Shown: positions 22,485 through 33,392 of the stretch, piece by piece
Layout: every line of letters starts with the position of its first letter
How positions within the stretch are numbered: position 1 is the first letter of the stretch
Assembly (NCBI GenBank): GCA_025766275.1
Contig: JAFKAC010000002.1
Location: forward strand, 2,046,001 to 2,110,000
DNA: 64,000 nucleotides
Source of the DNA: Lactarius indigo
Lineage: Eukaryota > Basidiomycota > Agaricomycetes > Russulales > Russulaceae
Reading direction: 5' to 3'
Position numbers and translations under genes: made by a program
Notes under the pieces: generated by a model
What the model was told of the DNA's origin: nothing
Seen by the model: the letters and a program-made list of their open reading frames with translations, nothing else
Databases searched by the model: none

Positions 22485-22906
22485 ATGACCACCAGCGCAA
22501 CTTCTAGTGGCGGCCAGATACTTACAATAAACCCATACGAAGATCACCCGAGTCTATCTCCACTTGAGGCTGAGGTGCTTTGGGAGTATGCCAAGTTGAA
22601 TCAACACGTCAAGGACGTGCGTACCAAGTCCGGTTCCCCAACACACGAACTAAACGAACGGTTACAGTTGGTCGCCCAAACACGCACTCTGAATAGGACG
22701 CACGAAGGGACGACATTGGAACAACTCAGAGTTTTGGAAAGGAAGATGGGCTTGGTTTTGACGTTGGTAAGTACTCCCACTCTCCTGCTACTGTAGATTG
22801 CTTTATCGATGCGCGACCATAGTTCAAGGCGTCTGTCTGGGGCGTTATGAGCGATCAGTCATTTTCGGCGCACCCACAGGATGATAGTGTCGCCGACATA
22901 CTTTAA
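22485..22906 (+). CDS. dad3: DASH complex subunit Dad3
   Basis: Two exons (22485-22766, 22823-22906) give 121 residues. The Dad3 core is clear: INPYEDHPSLSPLEAEVLWE, YAKLNQHVKDVR, LEQLRVLERKMGLVLTL, then FKASVWGVMSDQSF from exon 2. Dad3 is part of the DASH/DAM1 ring that couples kinetochores to microtubule plus ends. The length fits the family (about 90-130). The gene starts 212 bp from the receptor's start in divergent orientation and ends 55 bp from the 3' end of ARPC1. A broken copy of exon 1 lies at 15.8-16.5 kb. Confidence 0.93.
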
Positions 22907-22961
22907 ATAAACTCGCTCGATTCTGTATCATTTACTAGTACACTGTACCTTTACTTTATCT

Positions 22962-24447
22962 TCAACCCACCCGCAGCCCGCTGAGCCTCGTACTCATCCC
23001 GCTGACCGCATTGACGTCCCATATGACAAGCTTCCCATCGACACCACTCGTACTTACACGGCTCACCGCGCCGGGAGCACCTTCGTACGGGCGGATGTCC
23101 GTGATCGTGTTCTGGTGCACCGTGAACAGCTCCGTGTCCGTCGCGAGCTGTGAGCCGCCACCAGGGCTACTGCCCAGACCGCGCGAGTCTGCATTGCGGA
23201 ACGTATTGAACGCGGCACTGTTCAGGCGACCCACGGGTGACGACCCAGTCAATGCACCGCGTGCACCACCAGGAGTCTTGGGGGCTGAGGTGTCATCGAG
23301 TGTGCCGACAGCCTGCCAGCCGGACGGACCTCCGCTGAAGAGCACGGGCTGGCAGTCGTGCCCGGCCGCGACGAGGGTGTCCTCGGACGTCCACGTGAGT
23401 GTAACGTATGGCAGCGAGGTGGAACGGATCGTATAGACAGCGGGCCCGCCAGGATATACGACGCTGATGGTACTGTCGTGGCCTGAGGGTCCACGTTAGA
23501 GGAGAAAATCACGATCGCGAAAGTGCGACTTACTTGCAAAGGCGAGAACGTCGCCAGAGGGCGAGAACCCAACGGAATGCACCCATCCACCAGAACTGCT
23601 CGAATATTCGCCACATACGGTGTTGAATGGTAGTTTTTCCCCCCATACAGAGGGAGGAGGCCTGGCGAGATTGTCTGAGATCGCGCATGACGACACTGAG
23701 GAGCTCACCTCTTGTCGACGTCCTTGATGTAAGCAGAAAAGACCCGAGCCTTCATGTCCGCGCTTCCTGCAGCGAGCAAGACGTTGTTTGGGTGCCAGTC
23801 GATAGAAAGAACGGTAGAACGGATGGGTTTCTTGAGCTGCTTCGCGACCCACCAGTTGTTGTCTGGGTCAAAAGAGCAAACGGCGATCGCTCTTTGATCA
23901 AGAGAAGTCAGTGAAGATCGATGCTATATTTCAGCGGAAAAAAAGAGCACTCACCTCGCACCACTGGCGACGGCGAACTTATCCTCCAACGGGCTCCAAC
24001 GGACGAAGGTCGCTGCGCGGTTGATACGCAACAGGACGAGCGTCGGCTTCCAGACAGTCCGCCCGGTAAGGGGGTCGGGTGCCTGCTGCCATACATAGGC
24101 ATTTCGATCTTGTGAAGCCGTCACGATTTGATTTGATTTCGGTGCCCAATCGATAGAAGTAATGACCTTGTCATGCTATAAGGAAACCGGTTCAGAAACG
24201 AAACGAAATATCAGACATTGTAAACCAGGGTGTACTTCTGAAAGAGTCTCTGTTGGCGTCCAGTCGATACCGCTGCGAGAGAGGATCTGGACTTCGTTTG
24301 TGTTCAAGCTAACGGCGACCTCTGAAGGGATGATATAAGGACGTGGGGGGTGATGTGAGCAACGTCCGACTTACGGGTTCGATCAGCGTTGAACGCATGA
24401 CTAGTAATAGGGGACTGAGAGATGTTATAGACTTGAGGGGGAACCAT
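22962..24447 (-). CDS. arc40: Arp2/3 complex subunit 1 (ARPC1/Arc40)
   Basis: Six exons (24447-24375, 24321-24236, 24175-23955, 23891-23709, 23661-23534, 23482-22962) join to 403 residues. The protein is a WD40 propeller with ARPC1 hallmarks: [20 protein letters not shown] at the start, [67 protein letters not shown], and a final DGKLVIWDV. It nucleates branched actin filaments together with Arp2, Arp3 and other ARPC subunits. The loop before the last blade ([15 protein letters not shown]) is Gly/Ser-rich, like the ARPC1 insert that contacts actin. No frame breaks are visible. Its 3' end is duplicated as a relic near 16.5 kb. Confidence 0.94.
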
Positions 24448-24621
24448 CGCAGAGGACGAGCAGTCGACTACTGCAAAGACAAAGTGTGGATAAACAGTGC
24501 GGACCGGAATTCCGGGTTGAAATCCGGTTCGGGCCTTTCGGGCCTCGCCCTTTGGCGACCTTGGCTGACGACGATGCGCTCGAATTTCTTCCCCTTCCCC
24601 TTGTCCCGCTATTACGACGGC

Positions 24622-25195
24622 ATGGCCGCAGGTCTCAAAAGTACGTCTCTCGTCACTCTCCTCGCTTCGTATTTGCTACAATGTCGGCGTCTCTCTAGCC
24701 GTCATCTTGCTTTCCTTCGTTCTCGCCGTGGGATTCTTGATGATTATCCTTTCTTGCGCACTCTGGTCGAATTGGCTGCCGCTCCTCGTGGGTGAGTGCA
24801 ACTTCTCCGCTTCCCTCCGCATTCTTCCTCCTCTAACAAATGCACAGCGTTGACCTTTGTCCTCGCTCCCCTCCCCAACGCACTCTTCTCACACTGCAGC
24901 GCTGACGACTTTTCAACGGACTACGGCGAGGGCTCCAGCCCCGTCGACCTCGGCCGCTTTATCACCGCGTTCATCGTTGTCACCGGCTTCTCATTGCCAC
25001 TCGTACTCGCACATTCAGAAATCATCACATCCGGTGCGAGCGTCATGTCACTCATAGGTGGCGGGTACGTCCGCAGCTATTCGGTTGCCCCCGCTTGCTG
25101 ACAGCGGGCGCTTTTACCTCACGTGCAGTCTGGTATATGGGACCATCCTAGCCTACACAGCCGCTTTCAGACAAGATGATTCTGAATACGAATAG
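24622..25195 (+). CDS. vps55: Vps55/LEPROT-family endosomal membrane protein
   Basis: Four exons (24622-24640, 24699-24791, 24848-25064, 25129-25195) give 131 residues with four predicted membrane segments: VILLSFVLAVGFLMIILSCA, LPLLVALTFVLAPLPNALF, FITAFIVVTGFSLPLVLAHS and LVYGTILAYTAAF. The pattern SCALWSNWLPLLV and FVLAPLPN matches Vps55 and the human leptin-receptor overlapping transcript protein. The family works in late endosome-to-vacuole sorting, with Vps68 in yeast. An in-frame upstream ATG at 24575 would add 16 residues, but the family normally begins a few residues before the first membrane segment. ARPC1 starts 174 bp away on the other strand. Confidence 0.92.
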
Positions 25196-25407
25196 CCCAT
25201 CTACTCTCAAGGGAACCTGTGTGTATTAACCAGTGGTCTGATGTAATTACAGCGCTTCATTTACTTCAATCACCGAGCCGTTCTTTGGCTCGGGAGGGGA
25301 CATCTACTCCGAGTCCTTGTGCGCGAGTTAGTTGCTTATACAGTAGCCTCAAACCCCAGTGACTCCGTTGTCGAAATAAATTAAATGCACATGCACAGAG
25401 TGTACAA

Positions 25408-28400
25408 TTACCGTGGATTGTCTTCCGATACAACAACCTTAAGCGTCGCGGATCCTACCCTTGCATCTCTCACTGCGCCGTCTACGGCTCGCACATCGAC
25501 CTGGACACGGAATCGCCCACAAGAGACGAAACATAACGGCGCCTCGAACTCGCGCTCCTCGCCTTTCTCCAGGCGTCCGATTGGCACGTCCGACAGCACA
25601 CCCTCCTGTATGACATGATCTGCAGGGTCGACTGCGGTGTCTGCGGTCAGGACAAGCGGTTGGACTACACGTGTCCGACAGTCAGCCGAGTGATCAAATG
25701 AATCCTGAAGGTGGATCGTTACTTACAGGAAAGGTTCGCGATGCACACCCTGAGGTAGACAAATCGATAAGGCGCAGGGTGATATGTGCCATTTTTCCGC
25801 ACAACAGACAACCCCTCCTCGCTCGTTTCGTCGCCGCGACGATATAGTTCTAAGTGTATGCGTACTGATTCTGTGCGTAGCGTTGCAAGCATGGGAAGCG
25901 TCATCCGTTGTTGTCTGAATAATAGTTCTCCCGATCGAGTTCCACCCGCCTGTATCGCCATAATACGTCAGAACCGGAGACGACGACCAAGGCAAGTCGC
26001 GGCAGACCTCCCGCCAGTGCCCGCTAACACTTTTAAAGAGCTCTTCTCGATACCAGAACAGCTCGCGCTGCAACTTGTATTCCGCAATCGACAGCTTCGT
26101 CTTGTCAACTACAAACTGGCGGTCAGAGAGCATGGGGATGGCCTGAGAAGTGGTTTCTTCAGGCAGTTGGATCTTTTTCAGCGGCAAGACCATCCTGAGG
26201 CAGAATTAGTTGAAGCCGACCGGGAGATGGTACGAAAGGGTACCGGGTCGTAGCTCCCGGCGCTACGATACAGCTAGTCGATGTCGGGGGTGCGTCTGTA
26301 AATAAAACCATAAAACGAAGGGTTTACTCCGGAAAACGTTTCCTCACTTTTTTGTACCCGATCGAGGGTGACCTCAAATGGCAAGCCATATGTGTTTCGC
26401 ACGTCAATAGAAAAGAGACACCATCCCTCTTCCTCGACGTCCTTGAAAAGAACCGCCTTTCCGCCCTCGGATGTCTCGTCGGCCTCGCAACCACCTTGAT
26501 CGAGTGGGAAGATGTCCATGTTGTGGCACTCGAGCATGTGATATACGGTGACAAGAACTGGGTATGAGAGCTGTCGCGTGTGGAACGTCTCTTGGGGTTG
26601 GGAAAGGGTTGATTGACGTCGGTGGAGATAGCCATAAGATATGTAGACGCCACCGCTCGTACTACCTGTTCGTGAGCAGCAGGTAGCGAAGAGTCAGCAA
26701 ACGGAGACGTACCACCCCACTTTTCCACTGCACGTGAGGACAATGGCTACTTTCCTTCCTGCGGGGAATCTCGGTATCTTCTTGTTCCCGGTCCCACGAG
26801 AAGACGGGACGGTTGATGAGCTGGTATTCTGTCTCATACGCGTCGTAGATCGACAAGTCTCCCTCGGCTAGAGCCGCTTGTGCGGGACCTATCGTGGAGT
26901 CGTCAAACGATAGTCTCAGAAAGTCGACGGGAAGATTTGAGACGTTTTCGAGCGTGAGCCGGAGCGTAGATCTGTCAGAATTTTAGTCGTCGCAACAGCC
27001 AGGAATGAGCTTTCGACAACCGTACCTCTCGCCGTTGTACAGCATGACTGCGCCATGTACGAGTGAGCTCCATCGTATGCGCAGCAAGGGCTGCTCAGGG
27101 ACAACGGTACACTCCAGGAACTTGGGGATGGTCCGCTTGTTCAGCGCCGACGCCACAAGGGCACTGTTCCTCTTGTCGGATTTTTTTGAGCGAGACTCTA
27201 GGCCACTGTACTTGGTGCGACCTGATTCACATGCCGCAGCGCTTCGTCGACGTAATCGGTGCTCTTCCTCCTCAGCGGTCGCCAGAGGAAGGAGAAATTC
27301 ACGTGAGGCACCACCAGGTGCTTGAACATGGCACCCCCTGACGACAAGAGAACCATCCTCTAAAGGTTTGCCAGTTAAAGTGACCGGGTGGTATGAGTTT
27401 GCCGGGATAGTCAGGGAGATGGGTTTTGCGTCAAAGGCGACGCCTGAGGTACTAGTGGCCTCACCTACGTTTGTTACTAGTGAGAGTATGAAGGAGAAGG
27501 CTTACCTGAGGCTCAAATTCTGAATCTCCAGATCGAATACGAAAGGATTGCGTAGCGTAAGTACGAATTCTAAAGGCTCATCTGTCACGACGAGGGTGCT
27601 TCCCTGCAGGTGACCAATGAGAACGAAGTGCATGGACAATTTTATCAGTAATCTCACCTTGGCGGTTACAGACTTCCTCGGATTATACAGGAAAGGGCCA
27701 GTCATTTGTGATAATTGGCTAGCTCCCTCTGACCTTCGCTGAGCGAGTACGGATACAGGATTCTCAACCAGCAATCTTGACGGCGGGGGTCTACGTGAGG
27801 GACTGTATCAACCAGGCCCTTTACGAGCGCTCCCTACAATCACGTACTGAAGGAGCTCGATGCTGACAACTGGTCTCCCGGACCAATACTCTATTGAGCG
27901 CGTCTCGCCTCTACGCTTTGCCGCGGTCAGCGCTTTGCCAGAGGCAATATACATGTGGTGCTGATCGTCGTCGCTGAGTACAGCATGAAGCGACTTGAGC
28001 GCCGAAAGCGAAAATTGTGCCACAGATGGTGGGTCTACACAACTGTCGGAAATGAGCAGGCTCGCATTGAATTTGAATCTACGCACCTGGAAGTGCTTCT
28101 GCAACAGCGAGGGCTTCTCGAATGATACCGATTTGTAGTTCCGGCCAGCCATAGGGATCTTCCTGCACGTCGTCTGTATTGACGTCCTGGGGGACACCGC
28201 TGTCGTCTTGGGTACTCGGGTTCACAAACGTGACCGCCTCCACATCAATTCCATGCATCTCACATACAAACTTGACTAGTTTGAGTACACTCTCGTTTCC
28301 CGTGGATCTTTCGATCCCCTTGACGGCTACGGCACCCGAACCACCGGATTCCTTGCCGTTGACAGGCGATCCCGGGTAGATAAGATTGCCCAGTCCTCTT

Positions 28401-30177
28401 CGCGAGCACAGACAACCAGGTCCATTATACATCCGACCACTTCGCGTAGGATATATGCCTCCTTGCGGTGATAACCCAACGAAGAATATAAGTAGGCGAC
28501 ACTTTCAAGAACGGTGATGCGCTCCCGGTGACCCAGGTGCAAGAGCCACGGTCCATGGGCCTGGGAAAGAACAGCTGCTATTTGCGAGCGCGTGATTCCA
28601 GAGAAGGAAGAGAGACGATCGCGGTTGCTGGGGAGGTGCGAGTCGGGGTGGGAGAGTGTGGGAGGAACGTATGGTGCGGGTCCGGGATGCATCAAGGCAG
28701 TGAAAGCAAGCGGACCCCAACCTTTGGCAGCCCAAGCGGCGAATAGAAGAGAGCTGTGTCGGAGGATTGCCACAGTATAAAGATAGGCGAGCAGGTCGTA
28801 GCGCTGATCGGGCTCTGGCAACGGCCCAGGGCGCCCATAAAGTGAGATCGCCTGGTCAAGCTTCTCCGAAATATCGCCCCAGGGCTCTTTGGATGTGGTA
28901 ATGGAAGTTTGCTATATGCGTAGTCAGCACCGTCGGTGACGATCGCAAGACGGTCACGTACAAAACCCTGTCCGGACCACGCATCAAGCAGTGATAATGT
29001 GGCTAAGCCTTCTAGCGTTGAGGCATGCCATAAGGAATCTGTACTTGTCTTGAACAAAGCAAGCGCTTCTGTATACCTAGCATTATCAATCAAATGCTGC
29101 ATCCGCGTAGGGTCACTGAGCCACACGCACCAGACAGATGCATCTTCTGTCCGCCCCGCAAGGACGAATAAATCACCCAGGACTTTGAAGAGCCGGCCGT
29201 GTGAAGACGCAGCACCGATGAGACTTTGGCGTTTCCGTGTCATGGGAACATTGAGGGTGCTTTGGCGGGCCGACGCCATGGGCGATGACGGACCCGTGGA
29301 CGGGTTTCGTTTCATACCGAGTATCGGGGTACTCACCCTTCGGGAGGGAACAGGAGAGTGCTCTGGTTGGTTGTTATGCGATGGAACACGCGACAGACGC
29401 TCGGGTTCGTCATCCACAAGCTGCCGGGGGAAATCTGAAGCGGATGGGAGAAACGGAAACAGTGTCGCGTTTAAATATTCGTTGCCCAGAGGGCTCTCCA
29501 GTGTGTTTACCTGGGTGACAGTCGTCGTTATAGCGCAGACACGAGGGCAACGCGACACGCACCACAGTAGAAAATTCGGCGAGGATGTTTGAGCACAGAT
29601 CAGCGAGCAACGTCTCGATATTCTCCTTCTTGTTCCCCATCATGCTTGGGATGATCACGAGTCCAGGGAGATGATCCCCAAGGTTGAGATTGGTGGTGCC
29701 GTCGTCCTCTTCGAAGACGAAGCAATTCTTCGCAAGCGGGTATAGAGAATCGGGCGGAAACAGGTCTTTCACTGTAGGCGTTGAATTCTGCGGCGATGGA
29801 CGAGAGGGAGTCGGAATGCGAGCAGCTCGCAATTCCGATGACCCCCAGTGGAAAAAGAGATGGCCGGAAGAGAGACATGGCGTAGTGCGAGGAGGGAGGG
29901 GGATGGGTCGGAAAGCAAAGATGGAGATAACCCTTGGATTTTGGGCTAGGCATAAATCGAGCTATACGAGTACAGGTCAACGCGCAGGGCTCATGGATAG
30001 TGGATGCAGGTGCTAACCTTTCTCATCTTTAGTACCTGGTGGAATATCGCTGAGGCGAAGGTTCTCCAGAGTCCGGATTTCCGCTGCCCATTGATCGAAC
30101 GTCGCTCTCGAGATGGATCCTACAGGCACCAAGAGAATACGAAAGTGAGAAAGAGACGCAAAGACGTTGTACTCCAT
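25408..30177 (-). CDS. trs120: TRAPP II subunit Trs120/TRAPPC9
   Basis: A large multi-exon gene, estimated at 1,300-1,400 residues. The N-terminus MEYNVFASLSHFRILLVPVG and ISRATFDQWAAEIRTLENLR fit the Trs120 start. LFRPSLFPLGVIGIASCSHS, LYPLAKNCFVFEEDDG and GRLFKVLGDLFVLAGRTEDA continue it, with SLWHASTLEGLATLSLLDAW in the TPR-like part. The C-terminal half is beta-sandwich-like, ending EREFEAPLCFVSCGRFRVQV before VVSEDNPR. TRAPP II activates Rab11/Ypt31-type GTPases at the late Golgi. One frame step near 29778 (one extra base between EFNA and TVKDLF) is probably an assembly insertion. Exon limits in the 3' half were judged only from open frames and conserved content. It shares a 113-bp upstream region with DPM2. 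Confidence 0.9.
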
Positions 30178-30290
30178 GAGCAGACCCAGACAACGCGAGT
30201 GCGGGTGAGACCCGAGCGCGAAGGTGAACGCTCAGTCAGGGTCACGCACTACCGCCATTTGCAGCAACAACTTTCTCACCTTCGTCCATC

Positions 30291-30677
30291 ATGGTACGGT
30301 CGACTTTGTTTCGCAAACCGAGCTATAGGACTTAACTTCTCGTCCCAATAGACCCTTTCAGACAAAGCACTTGGCGGCGCCATGATGGGTGCCGCCGCGA
30401 CGATCTTCGTTTACTACACTACATGGGCTATTCTCGTCGTACGTGTAGTCGTCGCCCCTTGCAGGAAGACTGACTCTCACGTCGGAAACCGTCTACATAG
30501 CCGTTCTTCGACGCAACGAGCCCGATTCACGCGTGGTTCCCACCACGAGAATGGGCAATCCGCCTTCCTGCTTTCATTCTGGTCGTTGGGCTATCTGCTA
30601 TTGGGGCATTCGTAGGGTCTACTATTATCAAAGAGAATCGGAAGCAGGCGCAGAAAGCCAAGTTACGGGCTGCATGA
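30291..30677 (+). CDS. dpm2: Dolichol-phosphate mannose synthase subunit 2
   Basis: Three exons: the ATG alone (30291-30293), 30352-30438 and 30501-30677, giving 88 residues. The sequence SDKALGGAMMGAAATIFVYY, TTWAILVPFFDATSPIHAWF and PPREWAIRLPAFILVVGLSA is unmistakably DPM2, with two membrane helices and a basic end (KENRKQAQKAKLRAA). DPM2 stabilises the catalytic subunit DPM1 in the ER membrane, which makes dolichol-phosphate mannose for GPI anchors and glycosylation. The first exon contributes only the initiator codon and the next exon starts directly at TLSDKALGG. No other in-frame ATG would give the complete first helix. Confidence 0.93.
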
Positions 30678-30756
30678 CTGCCTCACCATATGTCACGTAC
30701 AGTACTTCGGGTTACTACTAATCAACCACGCCCTTCCAACCCACGTCATCGACGCG

Positions 30757-31822
30757 TCACCTTAACGCATACCTGACAAGCAAGCAAGCAAGCTCACGTT
30801 TTCTGGCTCGGTCCATGAAGGGACACTTACATTTTGACCGTGAAGAGACCCTTCGGTAATCCAAGTTGCACCTGCTCACGCAAAATACTCAAACCAGCTT
30901 CGCGGAAGACCTTCTTCCAGTGCAAATCAGACCTGAACCGCGTCATCGAATTTCTTGAGTAGTCAGGCAGACGACACAACCTACCGCGTTACGCTCGAGT
31001 CGTCCTCATCGAATTGTGTCGCAGGGACGCTGCCTTCGCCATCTCGACACACGTTCTCCTTGACAACGATGACACCTGGACCTTCCTTGCGGAGCGCGGT
31101 TTGACTACGCTTGAGGAAGGCAATGAGATCGGCGTCGTTCATATATGTGAGGCACCACTGGCACCACACCACGTCAAATCCTGAATCATCGTCGGAAACG
31201 GGAGGTGTATAGCCGACACGGCCCAAGAAAGTGGCAGTTTTCGTGGGATTAGCGGGATTGCAGGCTTGAAGAGTACCCTGTAAGAAGGTGACGCTCTTAG
31301 AACCATCTGCTATGCCCTTCCATTTCTGCTTCTGTAGAGGCAACTTATTCTCGTTGCTTGATCGTGGTGCAGGCGGCACTGGCTCGGCCCCGAGAGATTG
31401 CAGTTTGTATCAAAGATTCAACGGGCTCTAAGAGCACGACATCGGAAACGAGGTGCAGGAGGGTATCGGACGTGACGCGTCCGATGCCGGCTCCTACATC
31501 GAGGGCACGAAAGCGGCGCGCTGGAGCAGGCTTCAGTGGACGGGCGGGAGAAGGTACGATAGATAGCTCCGGAAATAGATAGAGCAAGAATTTCCTTGAT
31601 CCGAGCGACTCGACGCGGGGGAGTGACTGGACGAGAATGTCAAGCAGGGCCAAGATGGAGGAAAGATAGTAGAATGTACGCCAGAGCCATAACCGCCTGT
31701 CAGCGACGTGAGACAGCGACGAGATACGACAAGCTGATGACCGACACACCGAGAACGCCGTTGTACGTCGCACTTTGCTTTTCCCAGTAAATTAGACTGT
31801 CTTGAAGTATCGGTTCAGCCAT
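30757..31822 (-). CDS. Alpha-N-terminal protein methyltransferase (NTMT1/Tae1-like)
   Basis: Exons run from 31822 leftward: 31822-31750, a 17-nt exon at 31696-31680, 31626 onward, and a 16-nt last exon at 30772-30757. MAEPILQDSLIYWEKQSATY and GSLPRVESLGSRKFLLYLFP match the family entry. RFRALDVGAGIGRVTSD is the SAM-binding motif I, with VVLLEPVESLIQTA following. FDVVWCQWCLTYMNDADLIA and GVIVVKENVC form the substrate side, and SDLHWKKVFREAGLSILREQ precedes the end LFTVKMYALR. Family enzymes methylate the alpha-amino group of proteins with an X-P-K/R start, for example ribosomal proteins. A single extra base near 31379 interrupts the frame after SRGRA; the flanks are otherwise in register. The start lies only 38 bp from the divergent CSM3-like start. 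Confidence 0.9.
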
Positions 31823-31860
31823 TGGGATGGGCGTTAACACGTGCACACCCGCTCTTAGAC

Positions 31861-33271
31861 ATGGACATGGACGTCGACCACATTTGGGATCTCCCAATAG
31901 AACACCCCCCAGCCACCACAGACACTGCTCCTCCAGATACCTCTAACCAGCCCCTATTTCTACCCTTCGGACGATGAGGGGAGACTGCAGCTACTACACA
32001 ACCTAGCGCCAACAAAGACCCAGATATTGACGCGCTTTTTGATGGGATAGACGATCTGGACGAGTTTCGCTACCTGCACTCGACCTCGACGCGCTTCCGT
32101 CGCGAAGCAGACGCGCGAAATACGCGTCTTGTACGCGCAGAAATCAGCGCTACCATCCCAACGATCCAGCTCTCGACGACTACGTCGACAACCAAGAGTG
32201 GTGATGGCCAAAAGGGTCGAGTAGACGGCGGCGACGAAAACGAAGACGGCAAAAAAAAGCGCAAGCCGATCGCCAGGTTGGACGAAGCGCGTCTACTTGG
32301 CAAGAACTGGGCTGCCCCAGCTGATCAAAGACACGAAGAATCTCAAGCCAAAGGGCAAAGGTCATGAGGTCGTTCATTACTTCCTTCTCCTTCGTCCCAT
32401 TTAATTGACCAACGCTTCAGGCAGCAGATCTGGACCGCGTGCTCCAGGTGTACCAATTCTGGACTCACAGACTGTATCCAAAGACGAGATTTAAGGAAAC
32501 GGTCGACCGCGTGGAGAAGCTTTGTCACTCAAAGCGCATGCAGGTGCGCCGCTCCTCCAAATCTTATGCTGCGTACGGGTATCGAGCGTTGTTGTGATAG
32601 GTGGCACTCAGCGTATGGCGCGACGAAGCCAAGGGCCTCATCAACGGGGTCAGACTACCTACCCAAGGAAACAACAATGACGAAGATAGCTCAGACACAG
32701 ACTCGGACGCCGCAGCACCCCCTCCTGGTGACGCAACTGCCATAGTCGACGACGGAGGCGCTGCGTCATCGAAGCCGACCATCTTCCCCCGCCCGGTCGC
32801 GATTACGCCGTGCTCGATCTACCACGAGCGACTCTGGGAGAGAAGGCGACGACCCTGCCCTCTCTAGCGACGGTGCATCGCGCCCACCACCGTCGTCGCC
32901 TGATCGAGACGAAGCGATCACCGAGCTAGATGCGCTTCTCGAACTCGAGGAAGAAGCTCTGCACGCGGCTGCCCACACCGCGCAAACGAACCACGCTTGG
33001 AAGAAATCGCAGGCGTCAGGCGACGATGCGGCCATGGACGCGGACGATGATCTGTGGGGCGCATTGGATACCGCCACCTGCACCAGCTGCCGCTCCAATG
33101 ACGACGCAGGCACCTCCCAACGCAGATGGCGACGAAGAGATGTGGGATATCGTGGCAGAACTCGAGCAGGAGCAGGAAAGCGAAGCAGCCCGCCAATCAA
33201 AACTGGTGCAAAACCCACCCGCAGCTGTAGATACCCACGCAGACGACGACTTGGAAGACCTGTATCTGTAG
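31861..33271 (+). CDS. csm3: Replication fork protection factor Csm3/Swi3 (TIPIN-like), frame-interrupted
   Basis: The Swi3 domain is clear: KKRKPIARLDEARLLGK, then GLPQLIKDTKNLKPKGKGHE, an intron after 32367, AADLDRVLQVYQFWTHRLYP and KTRFKETVDRVEKLCHSKRM. An acidic N-terminus (PDIDALFDGIDDLDEF) and an acidic C-terminus (DEEMWDIVAELEQEQ, ending DDDLEDLYL) fit the family, which pairs with Tof1/Swi1 (Timeless) at stalled forks. The frame is broken by an in-frame TGA at 31975-31977 and by single extra bases near 32305, 32769 and 33070. Because flanking peptides continue perfectly in the next frame, these look like sequence insertions more than decay. The exon structure is therefore approximate. 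Confidence 0.82.
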
Positions 33272-33392
33272 ATTTAGCTTGTTATCATTAATTTCCACGC
33301 ATTAGGTGGAAGTATCGCTGAGTATATGTATATGGTGCCAATACATGGTCATACATAAAAAACCATAAAGGTTATATTCTACTTTTCGCAGC

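Noticed and set aside
24343..24795. A 150-codon plus-strand open frame
   Set aside because: It overlaps the first exons of ARPC1 (antisense) and VPS55 (other frame); both real genes have clear family matches.
28936..29592. A 218-codon plus-strand open frame
   Set aside because: It lies antisense to conserved TRS120 exons and has no recognisable content.
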